Of a stretch of 64,000 nt of DNA, positions 49,412 through 59,064 are shown in pieces; within the stretch, counting starts at the first letter, position 1; every line of letters starts with the position of its first letter. Position numbers and translations under genes: made by a program. Source of the DNA: an uncultured Pelagibacteraceae bacterium (GTDB lineage Bacteria > Pseudomonadota > Alphaproteobacteria > Pelagibacterales > Pelagibacteraceae). The DNA lies in the NCBI GenBank assembly GCA_902540275.1, contig CACBMB010000009.1, forward strand, positions 1 through 64,000, in the 5' to 3' direction. The notes below the pieces were generated by a model. The model did not search any database. It was not told the DNA's origin and saw nothing but the letters and a program-made list of their open reading frames with translations.

Positions 49412-51459
49412 ACAATATCATTAATTATATCAGCTTGATCATATAATTTCATTAATGTTTTAAATTTACCAATATCTTCATTATTTTTCTCGATACGTTT
49501 AATTTCATTTTCTGCTAAACGAAATAGATTTTCATTTAAAATTGGATCAGCAAGTTTAAATATTTTTAATCCACTCTGTTTAAAACCTAAAATATCTCCA
49601 TAACCTCTTAACTTCATATCTTCTTCAGATATTTCGAAACCATCATTTGATTTTTTTAGAATACTTAATCGTTTTTTTGCATTTTCTGTTAATGAGGATT
49701 TAAACATTAAGATACAGCTAGATTCTTTACTACCTCTTCCAACTCTTCCTCTTAGTTGATGCAATTGGGATAATCCAAATTTATTTGCATTTTCAATTAT
49801 TATTACGTTTGCATTTGGAAAATCTATTCCTACTTCAATAATTGTTGTAGATACCAAAATATCAAATTTTTTGTTTAAAAAGTTATTTAATATAAGATCT
49901 TTTTCAATTGGGTCTGTTTTACCATGAAGTAAAGCAACTTTTTTTGGAAAAATTTTCTCTAAAAACTTGAATTTAATAATAGCTGATGAATGATCAATTT
50001 TTTTTGACTCATCTATTAATGGACATACCCAAAAAACCTGATTTCCATTTTTGATTTCTTTTTTTACAAATTTAATAATATCATCTATTTTAGACTCTAA
50101 TTTAGTATAAGTTTTAACCTCTTTACGAAATTTTGGTTTTTCTTTTATTATTGAAAGATCCATATCACCATAAATAGTCATTGTAAGTGTCCGTGGAATA
50201 GGTGTTGCTGACATAAGCAAAACATCACAATTTGGTCCACCTTTGTCAGATAATTTTTTTCTTTGGTTAACCCCAAATTTATGTTGTTCATCAATAATAA
50301 TTAAACCAAGTTTTTTGAATTCAACCTTTTTTTGAAAAATTGAGTGAGTTCCAAAAATAATATTTATTTTGTGATTGCCCAGATTTTTTAATATTTTTTT
50401 TCTATCTTTATATTCTGATTTACTAGATAACAAATCAATCTTAATTGAAGTTTTAAACAATTTTTTGGCTAATAAAAAATGTTGTCTTGCTAGAATTTCT
50501 GTAGGAGCCATTACAGCCACTTGAAAACCTGAGTGTACAACATTTAAAGCTGCAATTAACGCTACAATAGTTTTACCACTACCCACATCTCCTTGTAATA
50601 ATCTAAACATTTTTTGATTTGAAATTAGATCTTTGTTGATAGTATTTAACGATCTTAATTGATCTTTTGTTAAATCAAATTCCAATTCAGAGATAAATTT
50701 TGATTGATTGTTAATATTAAATGATTTTCCTTTTTTCTTAATCTTTTTTATTTTTTTTCTAATTTCGGAATGAACCAAGTAAGATGAAAAGATTTCATCA
50801 AAAGCAAGTCTTTGGTAAAAATCTTTATCATATTTACCTATATTATCAGGTTTATGAAGTTCATTTATTGATTTATACCATGATATATAATTAAAATTTT
50901 TAAGAATATTTTTGTTATGCCATTCATCAAATTTAGGCAGATCTTTAATAATTTGTTTAATTATATTATTATAGACTTTTTCTGTAATACCTTCAGTTAA
51001 TGAATATTGATTATGTTTGGTTTTAATTAGCGATGAATTTTCAGATACATAATTAGGATTTGTAATTTGATATTTATTTCTAAAAAAACCAATTTTTCCA
51101 CTTATTGTTACAGATTTTCCTAATGGTAATATCTTTCTAATATAACCCTCATAACTATTAAAAAAAACACATTCTAAAGTACCTGTTTCATCTTTGCATA
51201 AAACTCTATTGGGCAAGTTTCTTATTCTAGGGAAATTATATTTATATGGAACTATATTTACAGTTTGCACATCTCCAATTTTTAAATCTTTAATATTTGA
51301 TGAAATACTTCTATCTGTGTAGGATTTTGGAAGTTTCCAAAGCAAATCAAATATTGTGTTAATTTTTTTTCTTTTAAGTAAACTTGCAGTTTTTCTTCCA
51401 ACACCTTTTAATTTGGTTAAATCCGACAATAAATAATTATAATCGTTTTTAATATTCAT
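49408..51459 (-). CDS. recG: ATP-dependent DNA helicase RecG
   Basis: LLQGDVGSGKTIVAL; IIIDEQHKFGV; LLMSATPIPRTL; QLHQLRGRVGRG. Confidence 0.97.
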   Translation of the reverse strand: MNIKNDYNYLLSDLTKLKGVGRKTASLLKRKKINTIFDLLWKLPKSYTDRSISSNIKDLKIGDVQTVNIVPYKYNFPRIRNLPNRVLCKDETGTLECVFFNSYEGYIRKILPLGKSVTISGKIGFFRNKYQITNPNYVSENSSLIKTKHNQYSLTEGITEKVYNNIIKQIIKDLPKFDEWHNKNILKNFNYISWYKSINELHKPDNIGKYDKDFYQRLAFDEIFSSYLVHSEIRKKIKKIKKKGKSFNINNQSKFISELEFDLTKDQLRSLNTINKDLISNQKMFRLLQGDVGSGKTIVALIAALNVVHSGFQVAVMAPTEILARQHFLLAKKLFKTSIKIDLLSSKSEYKDRKKILKNLGNHKINIIFGTHSIFQKKVEFKKLGLIIIDEQHKFGVNQRKKLSDKGGPNCDVLLMSATPIPRTLTMTIYGDMDLSIIKEKPKFRKEVKTYTKLESKIDDIIKFVKKEIKNGNQVFWVCPLIDESKKIDHSSAIIKFKFLEKIFPKKVALLHGKTDPIEKDLILNNFLNKKFDILVSTTIIEVGIDFPNANVIIIENANKFGLSQLHQLRGRVGRGSKESSCILMFKSSLTENAKKRLSILKKSNDGFEISEEDMKLRGYGDILGFKQSGLKIFKLADPILNENLFRLAENEIKRIEKNNEDIGKFKTLMKLYDQADIINDIV

Positions 51460-51481
51460 AAATCTTTATTATAATCTAATA

Positions 51482-51745
51482 ATGGAAACCGATATAGAAA
51501 ATTTAAAAAAAAGAATTCTATACAGATCTCAATATAGAGGTACACGTGAGATGGATAAATTGTTACATTCTTTCGTTTTAAAATATATTAATAAAATAGA
51601 TGAATCTCGACTTTTAAATTTGGAAAAATTTTTAGATATCGATGATGAAGATTTATACAAATTTTATAATAATCTGAATTCAAATTTATCATTTGATGAT
51701 AAAGAAATTTTGAAATTATTTAAAAATTTTAAATTTAATCAATGA
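51482..51745 (+). CDS. sdhE: Succinate dehydrogenase assembly factor 2 (SdhE family)
   Basis: RILYRSQYRGTREMDKLLHSFV; divergent from recG. Confidence 0.9.
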   Translation: METDIENLKKRILYRSQYRGTREMDKLLHSFVLKYINKIDESRLLNLEKFLDIDDEDLYKFYNNLNSNLSFDDKEILKLFKNFKFNQ

Positions 51746-51748
51746 TAA

Positions 51749-51838
51749 TGGCGGAGAGACTGGGATTCGAACCCAGGAAAGAGTTGCCCCTTTGCCGGTT
51801 TTCAAGACCGGTGCTTTCAACCGCTCAGCCATCTCTCC
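51749..51838 (-). tRNA. tRNA-Ser (anticodon TGA), CCA encoded
   Basis: Reverse complement GGAGAGATGGCTGAGCGGTTGAAAGCACCGGTCTTGAAAACCGG...GGGTTCGAATCCCAGTCTCTCCGCCA; long variable arm. Confidence 0.96.
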
Positions 51839-51907
51839 GTGAGCAAGGTTTTATAAGTATAATATTAAAATTCAACTAAAAACTTAATTTTTTTATAAAT
51901 TAAAACT

Positions 51908-52729
51908 CTAATAATCTTTTATTGAATCAAATTTTGGATCATATTCTAAATAATTGAAAATATTATTTTTCATTTCATCAATTACTAATGAATAAAAATC
52001 TCTCATTTTAAAAGACCATATTTCTAGTCCTAAATCATTTTTAATTGATTGTAATTTTTTCTGTCTTTTTAATTTTGTAAAATAATGCTGATTAAGTTTA
52101 TATTTTTTTTTTGCATTAACTTTATTGAAAAAAACAGACATGTAAAAATCCATGATCTTTATTTTATTTTTTAATTTTACCTTATGAAAGAATTGTTTGT
52201 TATATCTATAAGGTACACCTGATACAGTTTCTAAATGATGAATTAAGGTGACTGCTTGACTAGGATGCTTGCCAATATTAATCTGGATAGTGTCTAGATC
52301 CAACATTATAGACCATGGTGAACCTTCAGCGTAAGAATGTTTTGATACATTTGTTAAGAGCTTTGAGTTAATTCCATTAGCTGAAACTGACCAATAAGGA
52401 TGTAGACTTCTCACAGATCCCTTTTTTTTTCTTACATATTCTGAAAAAGCACCCATTTGAAAAGATTTTGTTTTTTTTAAATCAAAAGTTTCATTCGCGT
52501 TACATAAATTCATATTTCCAGTAGGTACAAATATTGTAGAATTTTTAGATAGGCTAGATTTGATAGCATTGAAAATAGTTTCAGATATTTCATTCTTTTT
52601 AAGTCTTAATTTTCCTAAACAAGTAATATCTGAAGCAATAAAAGCGTTTTTATTTTCCCTAATCTTAAGTTTTTTTAAATTATTTTTTAAAATCGAACTT
52701 AATTTTTTTAATTTATCTTTTTTTTTCAT
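51908..52729 (-). CDS. AAC(3)-family N-acetyltransferase-like protein (Antibiotic_NAT fold)
   Basis: IFVPTGNMN, RSLHPYWSVSANG, HSYAEGSPWSIMLDLDTIQINIG, LIHHLETVSGVPYRY resemble AAC(3)/YokD-type motifs. Confidence 0.72.
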   Translation of the reverse strand: MKKKDKLKKLSSILKNNLKKLKIRENKNAFIASDITCLGKLRLKKNEISETIFNAIKSSLSKNSTIFVPTGNMNLCNANETFDLKKTKSFQMGAFSEYVRKKKGSVRSLHPYWSVSANGINSKLLTNVSKHSYAEGSPWSIMLDLDTIQINIGKHPSQAVTLIHHLETVSGVPYRYNKQFFHKVKLKNKIKIMDFYMSVFFNKVNAKKKYKLNQHYFTKLKRQKKLQSIKNDLGLEIWSFKMRDFYSLVIDEMKNNIFNYLEYDPKFDSIKDY

Positions 52730-53663
52730 TTTTATGCAAATATAATTTTGCCATCATATATTGATGTGGTGGTATAAACAATTTCTTTGTTAGAGAAAAA
52801 CTTTTTTTTTTATTTTTACTTGACAAATAATTATTGTATATTTTTCTTGCGTATAACAATTTGAATTTTTTATTTTTACCTTGTGACTTAATTTTCAAAC
52901 TTTTGATTTGTTTTTTAACTTTAAAATATTTCTCGTTATAATTTATTAATGACATACCAAAATCTAAGTTTTTATACTTCGACCTCATATATTCAATGTA
53001 TTGGTTAAATAAATTTGGATTATTTATTAGAGGAAATGGAAATTGAATATATTGTTTTTTATATATTTGACACAATTTTATTATATTTCCGCAAATTTCC
53101 CAAAGTTCTTTGTGATAAGGCTCTGGAAAGGGCCACAATCTTTCACTTAGACAATAATCGTAATGTCCATAGTGGATTTTAGAAATAAGATTATTTTGAA
53201 TATCTTTTTTCAATATTTTTTCTAAATTTAATAATCCTTTTTTATTCTCAATCATAGCCACAATACTAATATTATATTTTTTTAACTTTAATAAGTTATT
53301 CAATTTTTGAATAACATTATAATCTGCAACTTTGGGGAGAAAAATTCCTTTAATAATTTTTTTTTTTACAATTTTTTTTAAACAAACTATATCATCTTTA
53401 AAATACTTTGAATTAGATGAATTAATACGAATATATAAATTTATATTTCTAAGAAAATTTTTGTTTTGTTTTGAAAAGTAGATAATACCATCTCTACATT
53501 GTTTTTTAAGTTTATATGTATTTTCAATATCAAATATATCTTTTGCACTGTCCTCTAAATCTAATATAATTGAAATTTTTTTATTGATATTATGCAAAAA
53601 TTTATAAACAGCTTTGTATCTAACTAATGATAAATACTGATAAATTTCATATTTTCTATTCAT
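52713..53663 (-). CDS. Divergent HpcH/HpaI aldolase / citrate lyase beta (CitE-like) protein
   Basis: IILDLEDSAKD, YIRINS, IKGIFLPKVAD, IVAMIENKKGLLNLEKIL, HYGHYDYCLS match the positions of CitE-family motifs; overlaps the AAC(3)-like gene. Confidence 0.7.
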   Translation of the reverse strand: MNRKYEIYQYLSLVRYKAVYKFLHNINKKISIILDLEDSAKDIFDIENTYKLKKQCRDGIIYFSKQNKNFLRNINLYIRINSSNSKYFKDDIVCLKKIVKKKIIKGIFLPKVADYNVIQKLNNLLKLKKYNISIVAMIENKKGLLNLEKILKKDIQNNLISKIHYGHYDYCLSERLWPFPEPYHKELWEICGNIIKLCQIYKKQYIQFPFPLINNPNLFNQYIEYMRSKYKNLDFGMSLINYNEKYFKVKKQIKSLKIKSQGKNKKFKLLYARKIYNNYLSSKNKKKSFSLTKKLFIPPHQYMMAKLYLHKNEKKR

Positions 53664-53712
53664 TTATTGATTTTTTTAGTCCCAATAATATTTATAAATA
53701 AACAACCTTTAT

Positions 53713-53749
53713 TTGAATTAATCTTTAGTATTATAAGCATTTAATTCAA
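53713..53749. repeat. 9-bp inverted repeat TTGAATTAA...TTAATTCAA (19-nt spacer)
   Basis: Exact arm complementarity upstream of the EamA transporter gene. Confidence 0.6.
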
Positions 53750-53796
53750 CTAAAAAATAGTTTATTAAAACCAGTTATTGCACTACAGAGTTTCCT

Positions 53797-54675
53797 ATGA
53801 ATAAAGAATATAATAAAGGTTTATTACTCACTGGTCTCGGTTCTTTTTGGTGGGGATTCATTGGTGTTATATATTTTGAATCAGTTTCTTTTATAGGTCA
53901 TACGGAACTTGTAGTTCATAGATGTTTGTGGACAGCTGTAATGTTATTTTTTACAACAACTTATTTATCTAAATGGAATATCTTTTTTAAAGAAATAAAA
54001 ATAAAAAAAAAATTAATAGGATTATTTATATCTGGTCTTTTAATATTTATTAATTGGTCTATCTGGATTTATGCAGTGGCTTCTGAAAGAATTATTGATG
54101 CAAGTTTTGGATATTTTATAATGCCTATAATAAGTGTATTATTAGGTTACATTTTTTTTAAAGAAGAACTAAATAAAAAAAGAATTTTTTCTATATTTTT
54201 AGTATTTTCATCTATTTTAGTTTTAATATTCTTTAATTTGAAATCATTACCTTGGGTTGGTCTCATTGTAGCGTTTAGCTGGGCTTTTTATAATCTAGTC
54301 AGAAAAAAAATATTAATAGATACGGATATTGGTCTTTTGATAGAAAGTCTGTATATATTTCCATTTGCATTAGTTGTTTTTTATTTAATATCTAAAAATG
54401 GGTTAAATGATTTTAATTTAGGCAATGTAGGATTAAGTATTTATCTATTATTGGCAGGACCCATGACAGTGATTCCTTTATTTTTATATGTTAGGGGAGT
54501 TGAACTTATTGGACTAGGTCCAACGGGTATGATTTTTTATATCACACCAAGTTTACAGTTTATTTTAGGTTATTTTTATTATGGTGAGGATTTTTCATTA
54601 GTAAAATTTATAAGTTTTATTATTATTTGGATTGCTGTAATTATATATATTAAAGACCTTTATGAAAAAAATTAA
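53797..54675 (+). CDS. rarD: RarD-like EamA-family transporter
   Basis: LLTGLGSFWWGFIGVIYFESV; NWSIWIYAVASERIIDASFGYFIMPI. Confidence 0.88.
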   Translation: MNKEYNKGLLLTGLGSFWWGFIGVIYFESVSFIGHTELVVHRCLWTAVMLFFTTTYLSKWNIFFKEIKIKKKLIGLFISGLLIFINWSIWIYAVASERIIDASFGYFIMPIISVLLGYIFFKEELNKKRIFSIFLVFSSILVLIFFNLKSLPWVGLIVAFSWAFYNLVRKKILIDTDIGLLIESLYIFPFALVVFYLISKNGLNDFNLGNVGLSIYLLLAGPMTVIPLFLYVRGVELIGLGPTGMIFYITPSLQFILGYFYYGEDFSLVKFISFIIIWIAVIIYIKDLYEKN

Positions 54676-55663
54676 AATTTTTTTTTTTATAACATTTTTT
54701 TTTATTTCTAATTCATTTGCAGATGAAAATGTTAATTTTGAAATATGGAAAAAAAATTTCAAACAAAGGGCTTTAAGTAATAATATTTCTGAAAAAACGT
54801 TTGATTTGGTTATGACAAACACCAAATTTTTACCTAATGTAATTAAATATGATAGGTATCAGCCAGAATTTTACGAGGATACAAAAACCTATATATCAAA
54901 AAGAACTTCCAAAAAAAAAATTGAAAAAGGATTAAATTTTTATACTCAAAATAAAAGTTTAATTAAAACAGTAGAAACTAAATTCGATATTGAAAAAGAG
55001 CTACTTTTATCATTAATGGGTATCGAAACTAATTATGGTACTTATTTAGGTAAGATGGATATTTTGTCTTCATTAGCCACATTAAGTTACGATAAAAGGA
55101 GATCAGAGTTTTTTTCTCAGGAACTTTTAATTTTGTTAAGATTAATAGATACCAATCAAATTGATTATAAAACTTTATACGGTTCATGGGCTGGGGCATT
55201 CGGTTTTTTTCAATTTATGCCATCTACTATTAAAAATCATGCTCTTGATTTTAACAATGATAATTATATTGATTTAAAAAACCCAAAAGACTCCTATGCA
55301 TCTGCAGCTAATTATTTGAATAAAATGGGATGGAAAAAAAATGCACCCTGTTTTTACAAAATTGAACTTAAAGAAGATATATCAAAAAAATATTTAAATG
55401 TTTCAGCAAAAAAACTAAAAAATAAAAGAAATCTTAATTTTTTCAAAAAATATATTAAAAGTAGTACAAATCTTGATACCTTAGATGGAGAGACAAAAAG
55501 TGCAATTATAACACCTGATAAAGATATCATCCCTGGTGCAGAAACTTTAAATCCAGCATATATAGTTTTTGATAATTATGAAATTATACTTAAATGGAAC
55601 AGGTCATTAAGATTTGCTCTTGCCGTATGTACATTGAAAGATAGTATTAAAAATGAACTTTAA
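54662..55663 (+). CDS. mltB: Lytic murein transglycosylase (MltB-like)
   Basis: LLSLMGIETNYGTYLGKMDILSSLATLSYDKRRSEFF; GSWAGAFGFFQFMPSTI. Confidence 0.92.
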   Translation: MKKIKIFFFITFFFISNSFADENVNFEIWKKNFKQRALSNNISEKTFDLVMTNTKFLPNVIKYDRYQPEFYEDTKTYISKRTSKKKIEKGLNFYTQNKSLIKTVETKFDIEKELLLSLMGIETNYGTYLGKMDILSSLATLSYDKRRSEFFSQELLILLRLIDTNQIDYKTLYGSWAGAFGFFQFMPSTIKNHALDFNNDNYIDLKNPKDSYASAANYLNKMGWKKNAPCFYKIELKEDISKKYLNVSAKKLKNKRNLNFFKKYIKSSTNLDTLDGETKSAIITPDKDIIPGAETLNPAYIVFDNYEIILKWNRSLRFALAVCTLKDSIKNEL

Positions 55664-56396
55664 ATTTTACTTAGTTTTAGTAATAAGTTTTGTTATTTAT
55701 AGTTGTGATAGAGTTTCTAATAAAAAGATTGAAATAACTCCATCAAACAAATATAAAAATCATGGTTTTGCATTAATCTATAATGAAAATTTAAAGAATT
55801 CAAAAAAATTAGATCAACGATCGTTAAACATTTACCATAAATTTCTCAAAAAAAAATCATTGGTAAAAATTACTAACCCAGTAAATGGAAAGGCTATAAT
55901 TGCTGAAGTTAAATCTAATAAAGTAAATTTTTCAGATTTTTATAATTCAGTTGTAACATCTAGGATTGTAGAAACTTTAGAGCTTGATAAGAGTGAACCA
56001 TATATTGAAATTATATTAATTTCAAATAATACAAGTTTTGTTGCAAAAAAAAGTAAAACATTTGATGAGGAAAGATCTGTTGCTGAAAAAGCCCCCGTTG
56101 ATGGAATTCAAATTAATGATCTTAATGAAAAAATTAAAAAAAAAGAAAGTAAAAAAAATAAAGTTTTCTCTTATTCAATAAAAGTAGCTGATTTTTATTA
56201 TGAAGAGACTGCAAAATTAATGTCTAATAGGATTAAAAATGAAACTTCATTAAAGAATATCAACATTATTAAACTATCATTAACAAATTATAGGGTATTA
56301 ATAGGACCTTTTAATGATATAAAAAGTTTAAAAGAGGCTTTTGAAAAAATGAACTCTTTTAATTTTGAAAATTTAGAAATACTAAAAAATGTTTAA
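55653..56396 (+). CDS. rlpA: RlpA-like septal-ring lipoprotein with C-terminal SPOR-like domain
   Basis: LVLVISFVIYSCDR lipobox; YSIKVADFYYEETAKLMSNRIK...YRVLIGPFNDIKSLKEAFEKM SPOR-like. Confidence 0.7.
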   Translation: MNFKFYLVLVISFVIYSCDRVSNKKIEITPSNKYKNHGFALIYNENLKNSKKLDQRSLNIYHKFLKKKSLVKITNPVNGKAIIAEVKSNKVNFSDFYNSVVTSRIVETLELDKSEPYIEIILISNNTSFVAKKSKTFDEERSVAEKAPVDGIQINDLNEKIKKKESKKNKVFSYSIKVADFYYEETAKLMSNRIKNETSLKNINIIKLSLTNYRVLIGPFNDIKSLKEAFEKMNSFNFENLEILKNV

Positions 56397-57540
56397 AAGA
56401 TTTATACTTATAATAATATTATTTTTGATTAATATTAATCCTATATATGCAAATATAGATATAAAAGCTCGAACAGCTATTTTACAAGACTATCTTTCTG
56501 GTGAAATATTATACGAAAAAGAACCTAATCGATCAATTTATCCCGCTTCTATGACTAAAATCATGACAAGTATTATTGCTTTTGATCTATTAAAATCTGG
56601 TGATTTAACTTTGGATGAAAAATTTATTATTTCTGAAAAAGCTTGGAGATTATCTACATCAGGTTACTCTTCTATGTTTGTAATGGTGGGGGATGAAGTT
56701 TCGGTAGAAAATTTATTAAGAGGAATAATTGTTGCCTCAGGTAATGATGCTTGCATAGCACTTGCTGAAGGAATTGCGGGAACTGAAGAAGAATTTGCCA
56801 TTATGATGACTTCAAAAGCTAAGGAACTTGGTATGTTTGATACAAATTTTGCTAACTCATCAGGAATAAATGATCCAGAAAATTACTCTACTGTTAAAGA
56901 TATAATGATAATGTCAAATTATCTTATCAAAGAATATCCAGATTATTATAAATGGTTTAGTGAAAAAGAATTTACGTGGGATAGAACAGGAGGAGACCCA
57001 ATCACACAAGGCAATAGAAACCCACTTTTATATAAAAATTTAGGCGCTGATGGAATTAAAACAGGGTATTTAGCTGTTGAAAGATATTCCTTAGCATCAT
57101 CACTTGAAAGAAAAGGTAGACGATTGATTGCTGTAGGGAGTGGATTTGAAACAAAAAAATCAAGATCTAGAGAAAGTTCAAAATTACTTACTTATGGTCT
57201 CACAAATTTTGATTTAGTGCAAATATCTCAAATTAATGATCCTTTTTTTAGTGTTGATGTATGGCTTGGAAAAAAAGATAAAGTAGATGTTTATACAAAA
57301 GAAGATATCTACAAAACAATTAAAAAGGGACAAAAAAAATTATTAAAAGTTAAAGTTTTATATGATGGTCCTGTTGAAGCACCAATAAAAAAAGATCAAA
57401 TTTTAGCAAAATTACAAATTGTATATGATGAAGAATTAGAAGGAGAATATGATTTATTTTCATCCGATGAAATAAAAAGAGTAAATATTTTTTCTAGATT
57501 ATTGAAATCTTTTAATTATTTAATCTGGGGTGATGTCTAG
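56389..57540 (+). CDS. dacC: D-alanyl-D-alanine carboxypeptidase
   Basis: YPASMTKIMT (SxxK), SGNDACIAL, DGIKTGYL (KTG). Confidence 0.94.
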   Translation: MFKRFILIIILFLININPIYANIDIKARTAILQDYLSGEILYEKEPNRSIYPASMTKIMTSIIAFDLLKSGDLTLDEKFIISEKAWRLSTSGYSSMFVMVGDEVSVENLLRGIIVASGNDACIALAEGIAGTEEEFAIMMTSKAKELGMFDTNFANSSGINDPENYSTVKDIMIMSNYLIKEYPDYYKWFSEKEFTWDRTGGDPITQGNRNPLLYKNLGADGIKTGYLAVERYSLASSLERKGRRLIAVGSGFETKKSRSRESSKLLTYGLTNFDLVQISQINDPFFSVDVWLGKKDKVDVYTKEDIYKTIKKGQKKLLKVKVLYDGPVEAPIKKDQILAKLQIVYDEELEGEYDLFSSDEIKRVNIFSRLLKSFNYLIWGDV

Positions 57541-58144
57541 AAAACCAGTAATAATTTTTGAAGGCATTGAAGGTAGTGGAAAAACTTCACACATTAATTA
57601 TATATCGAAATATTTGAAGAGCAAAGGGATAAAACATATCAAAATAAGAGAACCAGGCGGAACAAAAAATTCAGAAAAAATTAGAAAAATAATTCTCAAT
57701 AACAAATCTACATTTAATAAAGATACAGATTTATTATTATATTTAGCAGCTAGAAGTGAAAATATTTATCAACTAAAGAAATATTATAAAAAAAAGATAA
57801 TCCTGATTGATAGATTTGTAGACTCAACTATAGCTTATCAACATTATGGATTTGGACTAAATTTATCAATAATTGAACTTTTAAATAGATATTTACTTAA
57901 AAATTTTAAAATAGATTTTACATTTTTAAATATTGTAAATAAAACAAATATGAAAAGACGACTAAGAATGAGAAAAAATTTAAATAAATACGATAAATTT
58001 GAATATAAATTTTATAATAAAGTACAAAATGGTTTTTTAAAACAAGCAAAAAAAAATAAAAGTAAATATCTAATTGTTGACTCTAACTTGGATATAAAAA
58101 TAAACAAAAAAATAATATTAGATAAAATAGATAAATTAATTTAA
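57533..58144 (+). CDS. tmk: Thymidylate kinase
   Basis: FEGIEGSGKTSHI; IREPGGT; LIDRFVDSTIAYQ. Start GTG 57530 or ATG 57533. Confidence 0.94.
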   Translation: MSRKPVIIFEGIEGSGKTSHINYISKYLKSKGIKHIKIREPGGTKNSEKIRKIILNNKSTFNKDTDLLLYLAARSENIYQLKKYYKKKIILIDRFVDSTIAYQHYGFGLNLSIIELLNRYLLKNFKIDFTFLNIVNKTNMKRRLRMRKNLNKYDKFEYKFYNKVQNGFLKQAKKNKSKYLIVDSNLDIKINKKIILDKIDKLI

Positions 58145-59064
58145 TGTACTTACAACCCTCTAATCAAAAAAAACTTTATGGTTTAAACAACGAATTAATT
58201 GAATTAATTAACCTCTATAAAAATGATAAATTACCTAGTAAAATTTTGTTATCTGGTCAAAAGGGTGTTGGCAAATCAACTCTAGCTTTTCATTTAATCA
58301 ATTTCATTTTATCCCAAAATGAAGATTTTTCATATGATTTAGATAATTTTTCAATTAATCCAGAAAATAAGACTTTTAAACTTATTCAGAATAAATCTAA
58401 TCCAAATTTTATTCTAATTGACGTTGTTAAAGATAAACAAAATATTGATATTTCCCAAATAAGAAATTTAAAAAAAGATTTGGAAAAAACATCATTCAAC
58501 AATAAACCTAAGTTTGTTTTAATTGATAATATAGAATTACTAAATGTTAATTCAATTAACTCACTTTTAAAGATTTTGGAAGAGCCTCCAATAAATACTT
58601 ATTTTCTATTAATTAATAGTGAAAAAAAAATATTACCCACTTTAAGATCCAGATGTTTAAATTTTAGGGTTTTTTTATCAAATCAAGAATCAATAAATAT
58701 TATAAACCAAATATTAGGTTCAGATATAAATGATTTAATTAATATAGACTTATTAAATTATTATAATACACCTGGTAAAATATATAATTTATTTAATTTA
58801 GCTAATGAAAATAACATTGATTTAAGTAAAGCAAATTTGGATAAATTCTTATCTTTATTAATAGATGAAACTAATTATAAAAAGATTAATTCATTAAAAT
58901 TATTGATTTATGAATTTATTGAAATTTATTTGATAAAAAAAATTAATCCAAAAAATTATTTGTTTGTAAGCAATTTTTTAAAGAAAATAAAAGATACAAG
59001 AAAATTTAATCTTGATGATGAAACTTTATTTATAGAATTCAAAACTAAAGTATTAAATGGATAA
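58144..59064 (+). CDS. holB: DNA polymerase III delta-prime subunit
   Basis: LLSGQKGVGKSTLAFHLI; VLIDNIELLNVNSINSLLKILEEPP; LPTLRSRC. Confidence 0.88.
   Translation: MYLQPSNQKKLYGLNNELIELINLYKNDKLPSKILLSGQKGVGKSTLAFHLINFILSQNEDFSYDLDNFSINPENKTFKLIQNKSNPNFILIDVVKDKQNIDISQIRNLKKDLEKTSFNNKPKFVLIDNIELLNVNSINSLLKILEEPPINTYFLLINSEKKILPTLRSRCLNFRVFLSNQESINIINQILGSDINDLINIDLLNYYNTPGKIYNLFNLANENNIDLSKANLDKFLSLLIDETNYKKINSLKLLIYEFIEIYLIKKINPKNYLFVSNFLKKIKDTRKFNLDDETLFIEFKTKVLNG

Noticed and set aside
51749-53663. Integrative element attached to tRNA-Ser
   Set aside because: No integrase, no duplicated tRNA 3' end noticed downstream, no mobile-element genes; only an accessory-region hypothesis is kept.
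54598-54825. 75-aa minus-strand ORF
   Set aside because: Antisense to the rarD/mltB junction; poly-Lys/Phe codon artefact of A/T runs.
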